This document shows, in pieces, positions 1 to 10,978 of a DNA stretch of 64,000 nucleotides. The stretch comes from Trileptium ribeirensis. Lineage: Eukaryota; Nematoda; Enoplea; Enoplida; Thoracostomopsidae. Location: NCBI GenBank assembly GCA_030248225.1, contig JASANE010003705.1:19989-83988 (forward strand), in the 5' to 3' direction. Below the pieces are notes generated by a model, which did not search any database, had not been told where the DNA came from, and saw only the letters and a list, made by a program, of their open reading frames with translations. Both the position numbers and the translations under genes were made by a program. Numbering within the stretch: the stretch's first letter is position 1; each line of letters opens with the position of its first letter.

Positions 1-27
1 AAAAGTTGACTTAAGGCATTTGAAATT

Positions 28-29
<2 letters not shown>

Positions 30-96
<67 letters not shown>
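30..96. repeat. (AT)n microsatellite
   Basis: About 33 uninterrupted AT dinucleotides. Any open reading frame across it is only an IY repeat and is not a gene. From here to about 700 I see no gene; the last part is probably LINE 3' untranslated sequence. Confidence 0.97.
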
Positions 97-100
<4 letters not shown>

Positions 101-726
101 GATCGCATAGATATAAGAGGTGTATACACCTATCTTTTTTCGGATTTATTAGCAAACACTTGGGGGCGTAAAGTGACTTTCCAATTTTCGTCCGAAAGGT
201 CGGCCTCAGTTTACCTATTCGCCATCCGCGTTTGAGTGCGCCACCCACTTCTGAATACCATGCTGCAACCCAGCAAACACTTGTGTTGGTGCAAGTGTTT
301 TTGTGCTATGTACTTACTGTATATATATATGCCAGCACATAACTGATACACTGACAGCCATTAAGCCACAGCCTAACATTGATTGCTCAATATAATTGAC
401 TTTGCGCCTGAGCAACCGTGTTACGGTTACTTCACAGTTATCGGTATGATTTTATTAATAAACGGTTGGCGCTGGTCTTTTTGGCTCGAAAAACAATCTG
501 AGAAATAATTTTTAACAAATGTGCTATATGCTTTTTTAATTCGGATGAGTGGTGTAATGTTAAATAGTCGATTTGCCCAGGCTGTAAAGATGAATCTCAA
601 ACTCAGCTGGGTTACGTACCATCATACGTACCATCTTCCTCCACACGACTGAGCAGCCACATGAATTTGACGGATTCAGACTTGTTGATTGATTCACATT
701 AGTCATGCAAATTGGAGGAAGTTTCA

Positions 727-744
727 GCCTTGTCGACACAAGGC
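727..744. other. Hairpin in LINE 3' UTR
   Basis: GCCTTGTCGACACAAGGC is a perfect 7-bp stem with a 4-base CGAC loop, about 30 bp beyond the ORF2 stop codon. Hairpins near the 3' end of CR1/L2-type LINEs are thought to be recognised by the reverse transcriptase; that role is inferred here. Confidence 0.5.
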
Positions 745-775
745 CAGATAGATGAAAGAAAAAGATACATAACAA

Positions 776-3748
776 TCAATTAGAGGGCAGGGCATCGCAA
801 GTATGCAACCGCTGCTTGAACGATGACAAATTAGGGGCATGAACCACATTTGCGGGAAGATTGTTCCATATCCGCACCACCCGGTGACTGAAGAAATGTC
901 GGCGCAGTTCCAAACGAGGTATATCGGCTGTTTCTAATTTCCGATCATGCCCGCGGGTAATAAAATAACCTCGATCGAAGAACTTCGATAACTTTATGTC
1001 AACGTCTCCATTAAACAGTTTGTAGACCATGATTAAATCGTTTCGAATACGACGTGTCATCAATGACTGTATACCGTAAAAACTTAGTCGATCATTATAG
1101 TCCCAGTCTCTAACTACCGGCATCAGTTTGGTAGCGATTCGTTGTACTCTTTCGATCATAGTAATGTCTCTATCAAGACATGGGCTCCAAACAATAACAG
1201 CGTATTCTACGTGTGGCCGAATGAGAGAACGGTACAAATTTAACCAAATCGTTTTTGTCCATCGTTTGATTGTCCTACGAAGCATATGGATTACACGAAA
1301 CGCTCTTTCGGCGACTAGACAGCAGTGCTCGGAGAACTTTAAACTGCTACAAAATACTACGCCAAGATCTTTCTCTTCAGAGGTCGGTTGCAATAACTCG
1401 TTCGTCAGCGCATACGGTACCTGCGGATTATCATATCCCATGTGCATGACACTACATTTACTAATATTAACTAATAAAGACCACTCATTACAAAAGCACG
1501 ATAAGCCGTCTAGATCACCTTGTAGGCAGTCAAAACTCAAATCGGGGTGTGTTCTCAATATTCTTCTGGACAGTTTTATGTCATCAGCAAATTTGAAAAT
1601 AGCTCCAGACACATATTCGTCGATGTCATTTATGAAAATTAGGAACAACAAAGGTCCCAAAACCGACCCTTGGGGGACGCCACTTGTCACATCCGACCAT
1701 GCTGATGCAACACCGTTTAAACTAACATATTGACGCCGTCCAGTTAAGTAGCTACTAAACCAGTTCAAAAGACTGCCGTTTATACCATACAATTCAAGCT
1801 TCGTAAGCAGCGCTTGATGTTGCACTTTGTCAAAAGCCTTACAAAAATCGATATAAACCGTGTCTACCCAATCACCTGCATCCACACACTTCGTAACAAA
1901 GTTTAAATATTCGAGCAATTGTGTTGATGTCGACTTTTTCGGCATGAAACCATGTTGAGAGTTATAAATCAATTCGTTTCGAACTAGGTAAGCCATTAAA
2001 CGATCCCGAACCAGAAGCTCCAGCACTTTGCTGACAGACGAAGTTAAGCTAATAGGACGATAGCTATCACATTTACTACGATCACCTTTGTTTTTATACA
2101 CTGGAATTATCTTCGCCTCCTTCCATTGGTCTGGAAATGTGCCAGTCAAAACGGATTTGTTAAAAATGTCAGTCAAGCTACGAAGAATCGAAGTTTTGGT
2201 CTTAACCAAAAACAAGTTACTGATATTATCAATCCCAGGTGAGGCATTGACCCTAACAGAATCAATAGCGGCGGAAACATCTGCTACTTCAAAATGCATC
2301 ATAGAGATACGCTGATCTGTCTTGAAAACTACAGCTGGAGCTGTGAACTCAGCTACATTAAAAACTGACGAAAAATGACTGTTAAATAGATCACAATCCT
2401 CAACGGCAGATTCTGACAATGTTCCGTCAGGACGACGCATTGGACCAACTGTAGGTTTGATAGACTGCCTCTTAAGCGCATACTTGAAAAAAGATTTACG
2501 GTCGACATCGATGTTTTCAGCCAACTTATGTTCATATGCTTTTATGGCTTGATCAACATGAAAAGATGCCAACTGAGCCTTTTCAGTATAACTGGCCCAT
2601 GCTTCAGCAGTATTTCGTCGTTTGTATCGACGAAACGCATTTTGCTTTTTCTTCAACGCTCGCCAGGCCAGACTATCGGCCCATAGAGGCTTTCGAAGTC
2701 TACTATTCGATTTGTGTTTTACAAATCTGTGGATACAGCTCTGTAACATGGCACATAGAACTCTCCACATTGACGAAACATCCACAGCTCTGCTTATCGC
2801 ACCAACATCAGACTGGGAGATTGCTTTGCACATAGCAGCCCACGGGGCTCTTGACCAGTCTAATTGAGTCCGAACACGGTAGTTACTACTGTGATTTGAC
2901 GAATAACATAACAAAAATTCGACACACAAATGATCTGATGATCGAAGAGGGGCTAAAGTATCTACACTTATAACAGCGTTAGTATCGTTGGAGAAAACAA
3001 GATCGAGAATGCTCGATCCGCGAGTACACACCTCAATATGCTGCGTTAAACCGGCAGCTAGTACACAGTCCATAAATTTATCATCTGCTGATGGCCACGT
3101 GAAATTTATCCAGTCAATATGTGGTCTGTTGAAGTCGCCACAAAGACAAACAAGCCAATATTTTTTACTATCAACCAATTGTTCAATCAAGCAATGGAGA
3201 ACATCATCGTTTTCTAAAGACGAAGTAGGGGATCTGTAGAAGCAACCAATTAGAATGCTCCCTGCGGATACTTTCAATTCGCACAAAACAACATCCTCGA
3301 ATTTACTACTGTCAATATCATTCATTTGAACCGCACCAATTTCATCCTTTACTAGGATTATAGCCCCCCCGCCCCGTCTGTCAACCCGATCTCGACGAAA
3401 CAAAGTATAATTTGGGATACTAAATAGATTGTCATCGTCCAAGCAGGTTGCCCATGTTTCCGTAATACACACAACGTCGTAATTGTTAAATGAAACAAAC
3501 AATTCAAGATCATTAAACTTGTTCCTAATAGATCTAGCGTTTATTAATATACACTTATAACCATAATTATTTACTCTCATTACTCCAGACGAAATTAAAC
3601 TAGTAGTATTTACAGAAGACGCATTTTCCACTTCATTTAAATCACCAGATAAAGAACAATTTTTGTTATTACTAAGTGTATTAATATAATTAGAATCAGA
3701 TGAAATATTAGATACCGTTAAAACCTTAGGTAAAATATGATCAGACAC
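776..3748 (-). CDS. LINE ORF2: apurinic-like endonuclease plus reverse transcriptase
   Basis: A 990-residue polyprotein for target-primed reverse transcription. An exonuclease-endonuclease-phosphatase domain occupies roughly residues 65-285, with the motifs INARSIRNK, ITETW, GDFNRPHIDW, SILDLVFS and SSDHL in the expected order. A reverse transcriptase covers roughly residues 490-780, with YRPISL, YIDFCKAFDKV, GVPQGSVLGP and the catalytic FADD box. The C-terminal region matches the LINE 'thumb' tail (WNNLP near the end). The motif set fits the CR1/Jockey group. The reading frame opens with GTG at 3748, and the first in-frame ATG is about codon 57, still ahead of the endonuclease. No internal stops or frameshifts are seen. 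Confidence 0.95.
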   Translation of the reverse strand: MSDHILPKVLTVSNISSDSNYINTLSNNKNCSLSGDLNEVENASSVNTTSLISSGVMRVNNYGYKCILINARSIRNKFNDLELFVSFNNYDVVCITETWATCLDDDNLFSIPNYTLFRRDRVDRRGGGAIILVKDEIGAVQMNDIDSSKFEDVVLCELKVSAGSILIGCFYRSPTSSLENDDVLHCLIEQLVDSKKYWLVCLCGDFNRPHIDWINFTWPSADDKFMDCVLAAGLTQHIEVCTRGSSILDLVFSNDTNAVISVDTLAPLRSSDHLCVEFLLCYSSNHSSNYRVRTQLDWSRAPWAAMCKAISQSDVGAISRAVDVSSMWRVLCAMLQSCIHRFVKHKSNSRLRKPLWADSLAWRALKKKQNAFRRYKRRNTAEAWASYTEKAQLASFHVDQAIKAYEHKLAENIDVDRKSFFKYALKRQSIKPTVGPMRRPDGTLSESAVEDCDLFNSHFSSVFNVAEFTAPAVVFKTDQRISMMHFEVADVSAAIDSVRVNASPGIDNISNLFLVKTKTSILRSLTDIFNKSVLTGTFPDQWKEAKIIPVYKNKGDRSKCDSYRPISLTSSVSKVLELLVRDRLMAYLVRNELIYNSQHGFMPKKSTSTQLLEYLNFVTKCVDAGDWVDTVYIDFCKAFDKVQHQALLTKLELYGINGSLLNWFSSYLTGRRQYVSLNGVASAWSDVTSGVPQGSVLGPLLFLIFINDIDEYVSGAIFKFADDIKLSRRILRTHPDLSFDCLQGDLDGLSCFCNEWSLLVNISKCSVMHMGYDNPQVPYALTNELLQPTSEEKDLGVVFCSSLKFSEHCCLVAERAFRVIHMLRRTIKRWTKTIWLNLYRSLIRPHVEYAVIVWSPCLDRDITMIERVQRIATKLMPVVRDWDYNDRLSFYGIQSLMTRRIRNDLIMVYKLFNGDVDIKLSKFFDRGYFITRGHDRKLETADIPRLELRRHFFSHRVVRIWNNLPANVVHAPNLSSFKQRLHTCDALPSN

Positions 3749-3750
3749 AC

Positions 3751-4421
3751 TTACTCCACCGGTATCACCGGCTGTTGCGTAAGGCGGTCCCCCGATTTCA
3801 TGGCGGCCCGCTTATTCCGTTTGGCACGAGCTTCTTTAAACAAATTAAGTTCAATCACTGTACGATCAGGATTAATAAACACTCGTTTGAATTTATGACT
3901 CTCAGGTAAGCTAGCAAAACGAGGACCCCCTGAAAGCGCTTTATTTCGATCACTCTCATATTTAAGTACTACTTTCAGAAGGCGTGGACCGGCGCTTTTT
4001 TACCAAGGCGGAAAAACGCAACAATATTTTCTCTTGAAATATTAACATTGACTGTGCCAAAAAGATCCATAAGAAGATTAATATCGTGATTTTTTCGTTC
4101 ATCCGCAACGGTACTGCCGGACTCTGGCAAACGTGCAATTATCAAATTTCGTTTACGTCGTTCTCGCTCGTCGATTTCAAACAGTACCTTATTTGCAATA
4201 TCATTACTACTATCAACATTATTGCTATTAACCTGTTTTCCAGCATCGCTACCGACAGACAAGGCTGGGGTCGGGGGGGCTAATCCTGTAGCCAGCGTGT
4301 CTAATTTCTCGGACATTCCCATGACGAACAATTCCAGCTTTTCTTGACGAGTTTCAAAACCAGCAAGCCGCCCCTCCAACCCACGAAGGGTCGCTAGGTC
4401 ACTATCAATACTCCGGTGCAT
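3751..4421 (-). pseudogene. LINE ORF1 (coiled coil/RNA-binding), one frameshift
   Basis: ORF1 precedes ORF2 and encodes the nucleic-acid chaperone part of the retrotransposon particle. From the start at 4421 the first ~60 residues look like a coiled coil. A basic ERERRKRNLIIARLPES segment follows, typical of the RRM-like domain of CR1/L1-type ORF1 proteins. The frame is broken by a one-base shift near 3975-3985. The next frame continues the domain with an Arg/Lys-rich C-terminus (KEARAKRNKRAAMKSG) and stops at 3751, three bases before the first ORF2 codon. Annotated as pseudogene because of the frameshift; a sequencing error is possible. Confidence 0.8.
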
Positions 4422-4431
4422 TTCTTGTTTC

Positions 4432-4876
4432 TTATTGAGCGAAGCGTTTTTATTTTCTGTCTGGGAGTAAAAAGGTCGATGTCGGTCCGTCCGTTCGTTC
4501 GTTCGTTCGGTCCGACTGATCTCAAGAATTACTGAACCGATTTAAAAAAACTTTTTTTGTTTGAAAACCTATCATGTCAGAGTGTGCACCTGATATTTGG
4601 GATTAAAAAATTTCGAGTGGTTAATTAGTAATTAGCTAATTAGCTAAGCTTATGCAACTAAAATAGAGAATTTTGCAATATCTGTGTTATTTATTGAAAT
4701 AGAATCGTTTCGATCAAACCATTATAGGTTTTTTGGGTCGAAGAATTCAAATATAATATTTTTACCAATGATAAAACCCTATGCCCTATGCAATGTAGTT
4801 ACAAGAACATAAAATTAAGTACATTCGTAATGCCACAGTCCAAGCTCCGTTCACAAATGTAGTTCCACCACCGACT
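4432..4876 (+). repeat. Dispersed repeat R1, copy 1
   Basis: About 430 bp that is closely repeated at 40262-40698 (same strand) and, more diverged, at 20845-21430 (opposite strand). All copies start with an AGCGAAGCGTTTTTATTTTC block and contain a GTTC tetranucleotide run (here 4489-4508), a 'cctgatatttgggat' block and a 'ttccac(c/t)accgact' block at the far end. No coding capacity. Family unknown. Confidence 0.8.
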
Positions 4877-5014
4877 ATTTTTTAAGCTTTAATTGTGTTT
4901 AATCACCTGTAACAACCTGTGTCTGATATATATACCACCCTAAAACATCTTGAATACTGAACCCATTGAAAATCCTAAAACCTAGTGGACCTTAAACCCA
5001 TAGAAAACAACTGA

Positions 5015-5790
5015 CAACACATTAAGTATTTCTGGTCTCTCGATAGCCAAACCATGATATTAAGCCTACTAGAAAAACCTATATTGACAATTATTGCTGA
5101 CCTGTGCGCAATGCGCAAGCGAAGAACTGAAGACAGACTGTGTTCCGGAAATCGGGTTCACTGACCCTAAGCCCAATCCAATGAAAACACATGAAAAGGC
5201 ATGAAATATGCACTTTGGACTCTGGATAACCAAATCGTTGTATTTAGTATACCGAAAAACTTGTATATATATATAGAATATTTTTGATGCCATGTACCAA
5301 ACTACTGAAGTCAGACTATTTTCTAGAAATCATGTTCATTGACCCTAAACCAAATGAAAGCATCTGAAAAGGCATAAAATACTCATGCTGGACTCTCGAT
5401 AAGCAAACCATCTTGTATTCAAGCTACCGGAAAACCTTTACAGACAATTCTTGATGACCTTTACGCAATACCTAACCAAACAACTGAAGACAATGTTGTG
5501 GAAATCGGGTTCATTGACTCTAAACCCATGGAAAAGGCATGAAATATGCACGCTGGATAACCAAATAATTGTATTCAGCCTTCATAAATACCTATATATA
5601 AAATAGATCATTATTGATGCCCTGAACACAATACATAACCACAAAATGAAAACACCACCACATTTTGGAAACCGGATTCATGGACCTTAAAACATATGAA
5701 AGCTCATAAAAACGTAATATAGTCAAGTTAGGCTGTAGGTAACAAAACCATCGTATCGAGTGTGCATGGTAACCTAATAGACACAACATG
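5015..5790 (+). repeat. Degenerate ~180-bp satellite, 4-5 units
   Basis: Units at about 5015-5189, 5190-5373, 5374-5537, 5538-5711 and a partial 5712-5790 share blocks such as 'aaaaggcat(g/a)aaatatgca', 'ggactctcgata', 'aaacctat(a)', 'ttgatg(a)cc', 'aacaactgaagac' and 'gggttcattgac'. Pairwise identity looks only moderate, so the array is old. Short ORFs inside it vary with each unit and are not genes. Confidence 0.75.
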
Positions 5791-7300
5791 ACGAAAATTT
5801 AAAAATCGCTATTTCTGGCAAAATGCCAACGAATCATATTCGGGCCCACAGCGGGACATAGAGTGGTCCCACGAAAAAGTCGCAGTTAGCAACGTTGTAG
5901 ATCTCTATGAGCTGATGCTTTATGCATGAGTAAACTTAAGCTGCATCACCAACATCCTGTTTTGACATTATGTACAAAATATTGTTATAGAACAAACTAA
6001 TAGTTATAAAGCTTAACGCCATTTCCATACTTTTCCGTTTTGCGAACGCTTAGTATCTAATTGCAAAAACGTTTAAGTTACGTTAGCTAACACAATGCAC
6101 CTTTTTACACTTTCACCATAACCGCGTTCCGAAACGCTAAATTAGGTTCTTGAATTTTATATTTTTCGTTAGGCAAACACAATTCTTGATATTTATAACG
6201 ATCTGATTAGTTCGCGAACAGTTCTATTATGTATACAATTCTATGAATTTTGTTTGCGAACAAACCGAGGTTTCTTATGCAAAAAATTGTTCGCGAACCT
6301 AAAGTACTGTTGACATCAAGCAGTTCCCGAACACACATATATGTCCTAACACTACGTTAATACTAAAAAGAATATTAACTATGCGTTTATTGTTCGCGAA
6401 CGTGTGTCCATAGCTAGAATATGTTAAAATAATAACGTGAAAGATCTTAATTAAATTTTAACTGGAAATTCGAGAGCCGAATACAGTATATCGTTAAATC
6501 CGTGTATGTTTGGTCGCGAACATGACATCGTTCGACCATCGACGTGCAAGAGTATTTTGGTGAAAATTACAAATCAACGCTTTAATATTTCCTAGTTAAA
6601 GGTGTTCGCGAACTTCACAAATTTTTTGCTCGATAAATAGGTGTGTTTGCCTTTACACATAAAAACCTCTTCGCGAACATTGATATGGTAGTGATATACT
6701 ACGGGGTAGCGAACACTTCCCATACATCAATTAAAGCAATCACGAGTAAAACCTCGAATATATCAAGAGTAATGCAGAGAAAAATGTTTACGGATGAAAC
6801 CCAAGACGTGCGCGAACATCATGTTCGTACGTTCATTGTTTTAATACTTGTTTTTTTCAGCATATATATTAAACTGAAGACGTTCGCGAACGTTATATAT
6901 GAACGTTCCATGGCCATATACTGGTATCACAGTTCAGTCAAAATAGCCATTGCCAAAATTCGCACTTTTGTTATAATGCAAATGAGTGTTGCAACTATTT
7001 AAATGAATTGCAATATCTTGTTCGCGAACCAAATTATGAAACTCAAAAGTAGCGCGTTTACGTTCAAACAAAATCAGAAATGCAGAAGTTTAAACTCCAA
7101 ATGGCCAGTAAGAGGTTCTGTAACATTTTTGAAGTAGTCAATAAACGGGCAATTTTTTGTTCGTTAACATTTTGGAACGGTTACCAAAAGCCATTATTTC
7201 TGTTCTCAAACGATTTTACCCATTGCTTGTACACCGAACAGGCTATTGCCAATCGCTCATTTCAAAATAGGATTGTAGGCGACGCGGGTTAAGTGTAGTC
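5791..7300. repeat. Non-coding block with clustered GTTCGCGAAC palindromes
   Basis: Six exact copies of the 10-bp palindrome GTTCGCGAAC (6210, 6289, 6392, 6604, 6882, 7020) lie among at least nine copies with one or two mismatches (6037, 6252, 6323, 6512, 6669, 6705, 6808, 7159, 7202), spaced about 30-130 bp. Almost every CpG in this AT-rich block falls in these motifs. No convincing gene overlaps; the 119-codon frame at 6643-7002 runs through several motifs and has no recognisable domain. A 21-bp exact match (5923-5943) recurs at 42145-42165 just ahead of a hAT transposase remnant, so these may be subterminal transposase-binding repeats (inference). Confidence 0.75.
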
Positions 7301-7306
7301 ACGCAT

Positions 7307-8160
7307 TACGGTGGTTTTTCGATGCGAAGCCTATGTCGCGAGATATGGGCTACGAAAAGCTGGTGCTCATATGGGCAGATTTGGATAAGAACCCGAAAGA
7401 TTGTGTCGGAGTTGTCGCATCCTCATCCTTTTGGAAAGGCACCTCCTCATCAGTTATGCTATTAAATAAAAAATTTGTCGAAATCCGTCCATCCGAAAAT
7501 CAGTTATGAATGACAGAAACAGAAATTGTCACGATTTTCCCCCTAGTGCCATCAATGGAAACTCCGCTCGCTTCGCTTGCTCCGTTTAAATTATATGAGC
7601 AGCTTGTAATTTTTGTCAGCTTACAATAATTTTTAGAAAACCTAGATGGAGGACACATAAGATGTTATGCAAATATCTATTGATTTGGTTTACCAATGTT
7701 GGTCTTTTTTCAAAGCTCTGCTGTTCCGATAGTGCGCATAGCTAATTTTATGCGTTTTTAACTGTGGTCATAAGACAAAAATCGTTTTCAATCATCAATT
7801 CCGAAAAACATGTGGTTTAATTGAAACGGAGCGATCGGAGTTTCCACTGAGGATGCTAGGGGATAACCGTGAAAATTTCTTTTTGTCTGGTTCTATCATT
7901 TATAACTCATGTTCGGGTGAATGTAATTCGCTAAATTTTTATGCGATAGAACAATTAAAAAAGATGTGCCCTTTTATTGAACTCCAACAGCTCTGACCCC
8001 ATCTTCGGGGTCAAAATGGCAAAAAACATGTTTTTAAGGGTTCCTAGACAAATTTGTTCATACGAGTGCCAGTTTTGACAGCCCATCTCTCGCGACACAG
8101 ACTTCGCATCGAAAAAATATGACCACGATTCTGTATTCTCGATTTGACTAACGTGGTACT
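7307..8160. repeat. Fold-back element: long imperfect inverted repeat
   Basis: The left arm (about 7307-7585) and right arm (about 7838-8140) are reverse complements with moderate divergence. Shared blocks include 'ttttcgatgcgaag', 'tgtcgcgaga.atgggct', 'atgataga..cagaaa' and 'gtggaaactccg(a/c)tcgct'. The ~250-bp centre has no gene. The right flank (8161-8207) carries a ~47-bp block found again at 44195-44245 and, inverted, near 47918-47970, so this belongs to a dispersed family. Confidence 0.65.
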
Positions 8161-8456
8161 TGAATTCTGAGTGTAGTGGGAGGAACGAGCGAAGCGAGGA
8201 ATTCTCATTAGCCATGGCTGTGGTGAAATTTGACAATGCCCGTTATTGGTTTTTAGGCTGCATAACTTTGAGGTAGATAGCTCATTGTTGTGCCCAGTTA
8301 GAACGAAGCCCGACAGCAATATCTTCCCTCAGATAAAGCGCGCCTAAGGGGCCTTGGTTCCATGGTCTTCATGGGGTTCAAAAACTCACGTTACTTATTG
8401 CAACTGGGCAACTGGTTTTGTAGACCTAATAACCTTATATATATATATAAGTGTAT

Positions 8457-9639
8457 CAGGGAGTAACCGGAATTCCGGTTCCGGTTCCGGCGAAAATCTT
8501 GTTCCGGTTGCGGTTCCGGCAAAGGGCAAAAACCATACCGGAACCGGAATTCCGGTTTAAAAATTTTGCTTGAAATTTTCCACATTTTTGCTTCATCTCT
8601 GATCCAAAAATATGTAATATATATTATACAATGATCAAGCTCCACAACCAAGCAAAAGAAAAGATTAACTAAGCAATTTGCCGTGTGAAACGTAAGTAGG
8701 ACACATAATTTCAGTAGAAATTTTTCATAATACCCTGCAACAGATTGTTAACAAATCAAAACCAATTCGATGCTTGTAGCAACTATTTTACACATTCAGA
8801 AGTCTCCGGATTACGTTCGAATTAAACCAGTCCAACTGGGTAACAGAGTATGGCTTACATAGAAGTACTTAGCGTATGCTTGGATACTATAAATTGCGCC
8901 AAGCGCCAGCCAGTGCGCTTGTAAACTTTGTAAATCAGGCGAAATTAAAGTGAAGTAACATAATCTACAACGCAGCCAAAAACTGCTTTCTTGGCAATGA
9001 ACTGGATTTATTGAAACTGTGCGAGCAGTATAACAGTTTGTCTCATTTATACCATTATGATTAGAAAGTTATCATCATTATCATCTAACTGACGAGCACT
9101 GTTTGTCCAACGCTAGCGTAAACAGTGTCTCTTACCACTGATCAGAAAATTTTTTTATGTATTAATTTTTCCTGAATCATATAAACCAATAATTTCAAGT
9201 TTCCTACAGAACAACATCTAACAAACGTATATATGTGTAGTAAAGGGAGGCGAATAGGGACAGAGCGAAAGCGTTTATTCTTCGCTCTATGCGTTGTAAG
9301 CACATTCAATTTGACGCAGTATACGCAAGGGTGTATAGTAGAAGACATTTTTTGCTCTGGGTGTCCAATAAAACGACATATTGATCGATAAATAAACATT
9401 ATTAGCTTCCTCAGTCTCTTTAAAGTTTCAGAACGGAAATAATGTCATGGCAATATATTAAGTTTAATGTAACAGTTATTTTTAATGCATTTTAAGTCGA
9501 CTATACCTTAATTTCTTCCTTCATATCTTTTACTAAATATAAATTTCGAAGACCAGGTTCCGGTTCCGGATCCGGTTTAAATGGACGGTTCCGGTTGCTG
9601 GTTCCGGTTCCGGTAAATTTCGGTTCCGGTTATTCCCTG
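8457..9639 (+). mobile_element. Non-autonomous hAT element, copy A
   Basis: Begins CAGGGAGTAACCGG and ends CCGGTTATTCCCTG, giving a ~16-bp terminal inverted repeat (CAGGGARTAACCGGAA). It is flanked by a perfect 8-bp duplication AAGTGTAT (8449-8456 and 9640-9647). CAGGG ends and 8-bp duplications are hAT hallmarks. Both ends are rich in CCGGTT/CCGGAATTCCGG subterminal repeats. No transposase inside. Five other copies are listed below. Confidence 0.92.
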
Positions 9640-10053
9640 AAGTGTATGTATAACGCTGTGCTAGGCAGTTATCTTAGGATGTAGGATTTGGGTCAAAAGG
9701 GGTTATAAAATGGGGCACGATGCCCAAAATACTCGAAAATGGCACTTGAGGTATATGCATGGATAATTGGATGGCTTTTTGCCCCTATTTGGTAGAGCAA
9801 TTTATTTTTTATGTAGCTGAAAATGAAAGCTGACACACTTCAGGGTTACGTCAAGCAGGTTTTTCAAAGGGCCCAAAAATGGTAACATCTCCATAACCGC
9901 TTTTTGATGTTTTTAGGTGTAAATTTGTAGAACAATTAATGTAATCATTGTGTAATTTAATGCTTAATATAGCAGTGTCTTTGTGCCCAGTTGTTCAGAT
10001 TACATGTTCAACACTCAGAATTCACTATCTTGGCGATAAGACAAGCTACTAAT
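9640..10053. other. Spacer without recognisable gene
   Basis: About 400 bp of AT-rich sequence between two hAT element copies. It contains a block related to the repeated 'tggcacttgag / cccaaaatggtaac' sequences but nothing I can name. Confidence 0.6.
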
Positions 10054-10464
10054 CAGGGAGTAACCGGAATTCCGGTTCCGCGAAAATCGTGTTCCGGATG
10101 TGGTTCCGGCAAAAGGCAAAAATACCGGAACCGGAATTCCGATTTAAAAATTTTGTTTAAAATTGTCCATAATCTTTGCTTCATCTGTGGTCCAATCATA
10201 CGTTATGGATACACAATTATCAAGTTGCAACACAACCAACGGACATTTTGGTCGATAAATGTTGTAGCTTCCTCAGTCTCTTCAAAGTCCCAAAGAGGCA
10301 ATAACGTCATCGCAATACATTAAATTTAATGTTGTATTTTAAATCCACAGTGCCTTCATTTCGTCCTTCATTTGTTTTACTATATATAAATTTCGAAAAC
10401 CAGCTTCGGGATCCAGTTTAAGTGGACGGTTCCGGTTCTGTTAGATTTCGTTTCAGGATTACTG
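10054..10464 (+). mobile_element. Non-autonomous hAT element, copy B (internally deleted)
   Basis: Starts CAGGGAGTAACCGGAATTCC and follows copy A through both ends, but lacks most of the interior (411 bp instead of ~1.15 kb). The 3' end is eroded. The putative 8-bp flanks (ctactaat / atataaat) match at only 5 positions. From 10465 to 10978 I see no supported gene; a 105-codon frame at 10526-10843 has no recognisable domain. Confidence 0.8.
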
Positions 10465-10978
10465 ATATAAATGTTTACAATGTATTAATTTTAGATATCA
10501 CTATCATATCATTATCAGTCGCCATTTGATCTATTTGTGTTGTGCTACGCCGCGGTGTGATAAGCATGTGGCATTCGCTTTTCTCGATGAGGTGGGTGAG
10601 ATTACCACTTTGACTTTAATCTATTGTTGTCAAAGGAGTCGTTATAAAAGGCACATGAACTCTGATGTAGTTATGGCTCTTGTAAACTCTGTTTGTTGCT
10701 ATCGCAGATGTTTCATCTTGATTGATAGTTCAGCATGGAATGGAACATTTCCTGAGACAAACTATATCCAGCTTGCGTTATATATCTATGAGATGTCGGC
10801 TTATTTCTATAAAACGAGGTTTCAAATTAGAGGGCAGTTGTGACTCCGGGGAAATGTAAAAGCTCAGGTATGTTAGAGGAATCTCGTATAGTCTGTTGAG
10901 AACAATTCATATATGTGTAGCACGTCTGGAACTTATGACGTTGCTGGTGGCTTGTAAGCTTGACATTTCGAAGATTTG

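Larger units (their letters stand above)
700..4421 (-). mobile_element. CR1/Jockey-group LINE retrotransposon, both ORFs present
   Basis: A minus-strand non-LTR retrotransposon with ORF1 (4421-3751) followed by ORF2 (3748-776). A perfect 7-bp stem hairpin (GCCTTGT/ACAAGGC, 727-744) lies just past the ORF2 stop and is probably a 3'-UTR element. ORF2 is uninterrupted over 990 codons and ORF1 has one frameshift, so the copy is fairly young. The 5' side stops close to an unrelated dispersed repeat that starts near 4432. I could not identify target-site duplications, so the outer limits are approximate. Confidence 0.85.

Noticed and set aside
20..235. 71-codon frame across the AT microsatellite
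   Set aside because: It is an IY repeat created by the dinucleotide run.
1128..1733. 201-codon plus-strand frame
   Set aside because: Antisense shadow of the LINE reverse transcriptase.
6643..7002. 119-codon frame in the palindrome cluster
   Set aside because: Runs through several GTTCGCGAAC motifs; no domain and no relatives seen.
6200..7030. CRISPR-like array
   Set aside because: The repeat is a 10-bp palindrome with irregular spacing in a eukaryotic context; no cas genes.
10526..10843. 105-codon Cys-rich frame
   Set aside because: Open but without domain, splice context or neighbours that support a gene.
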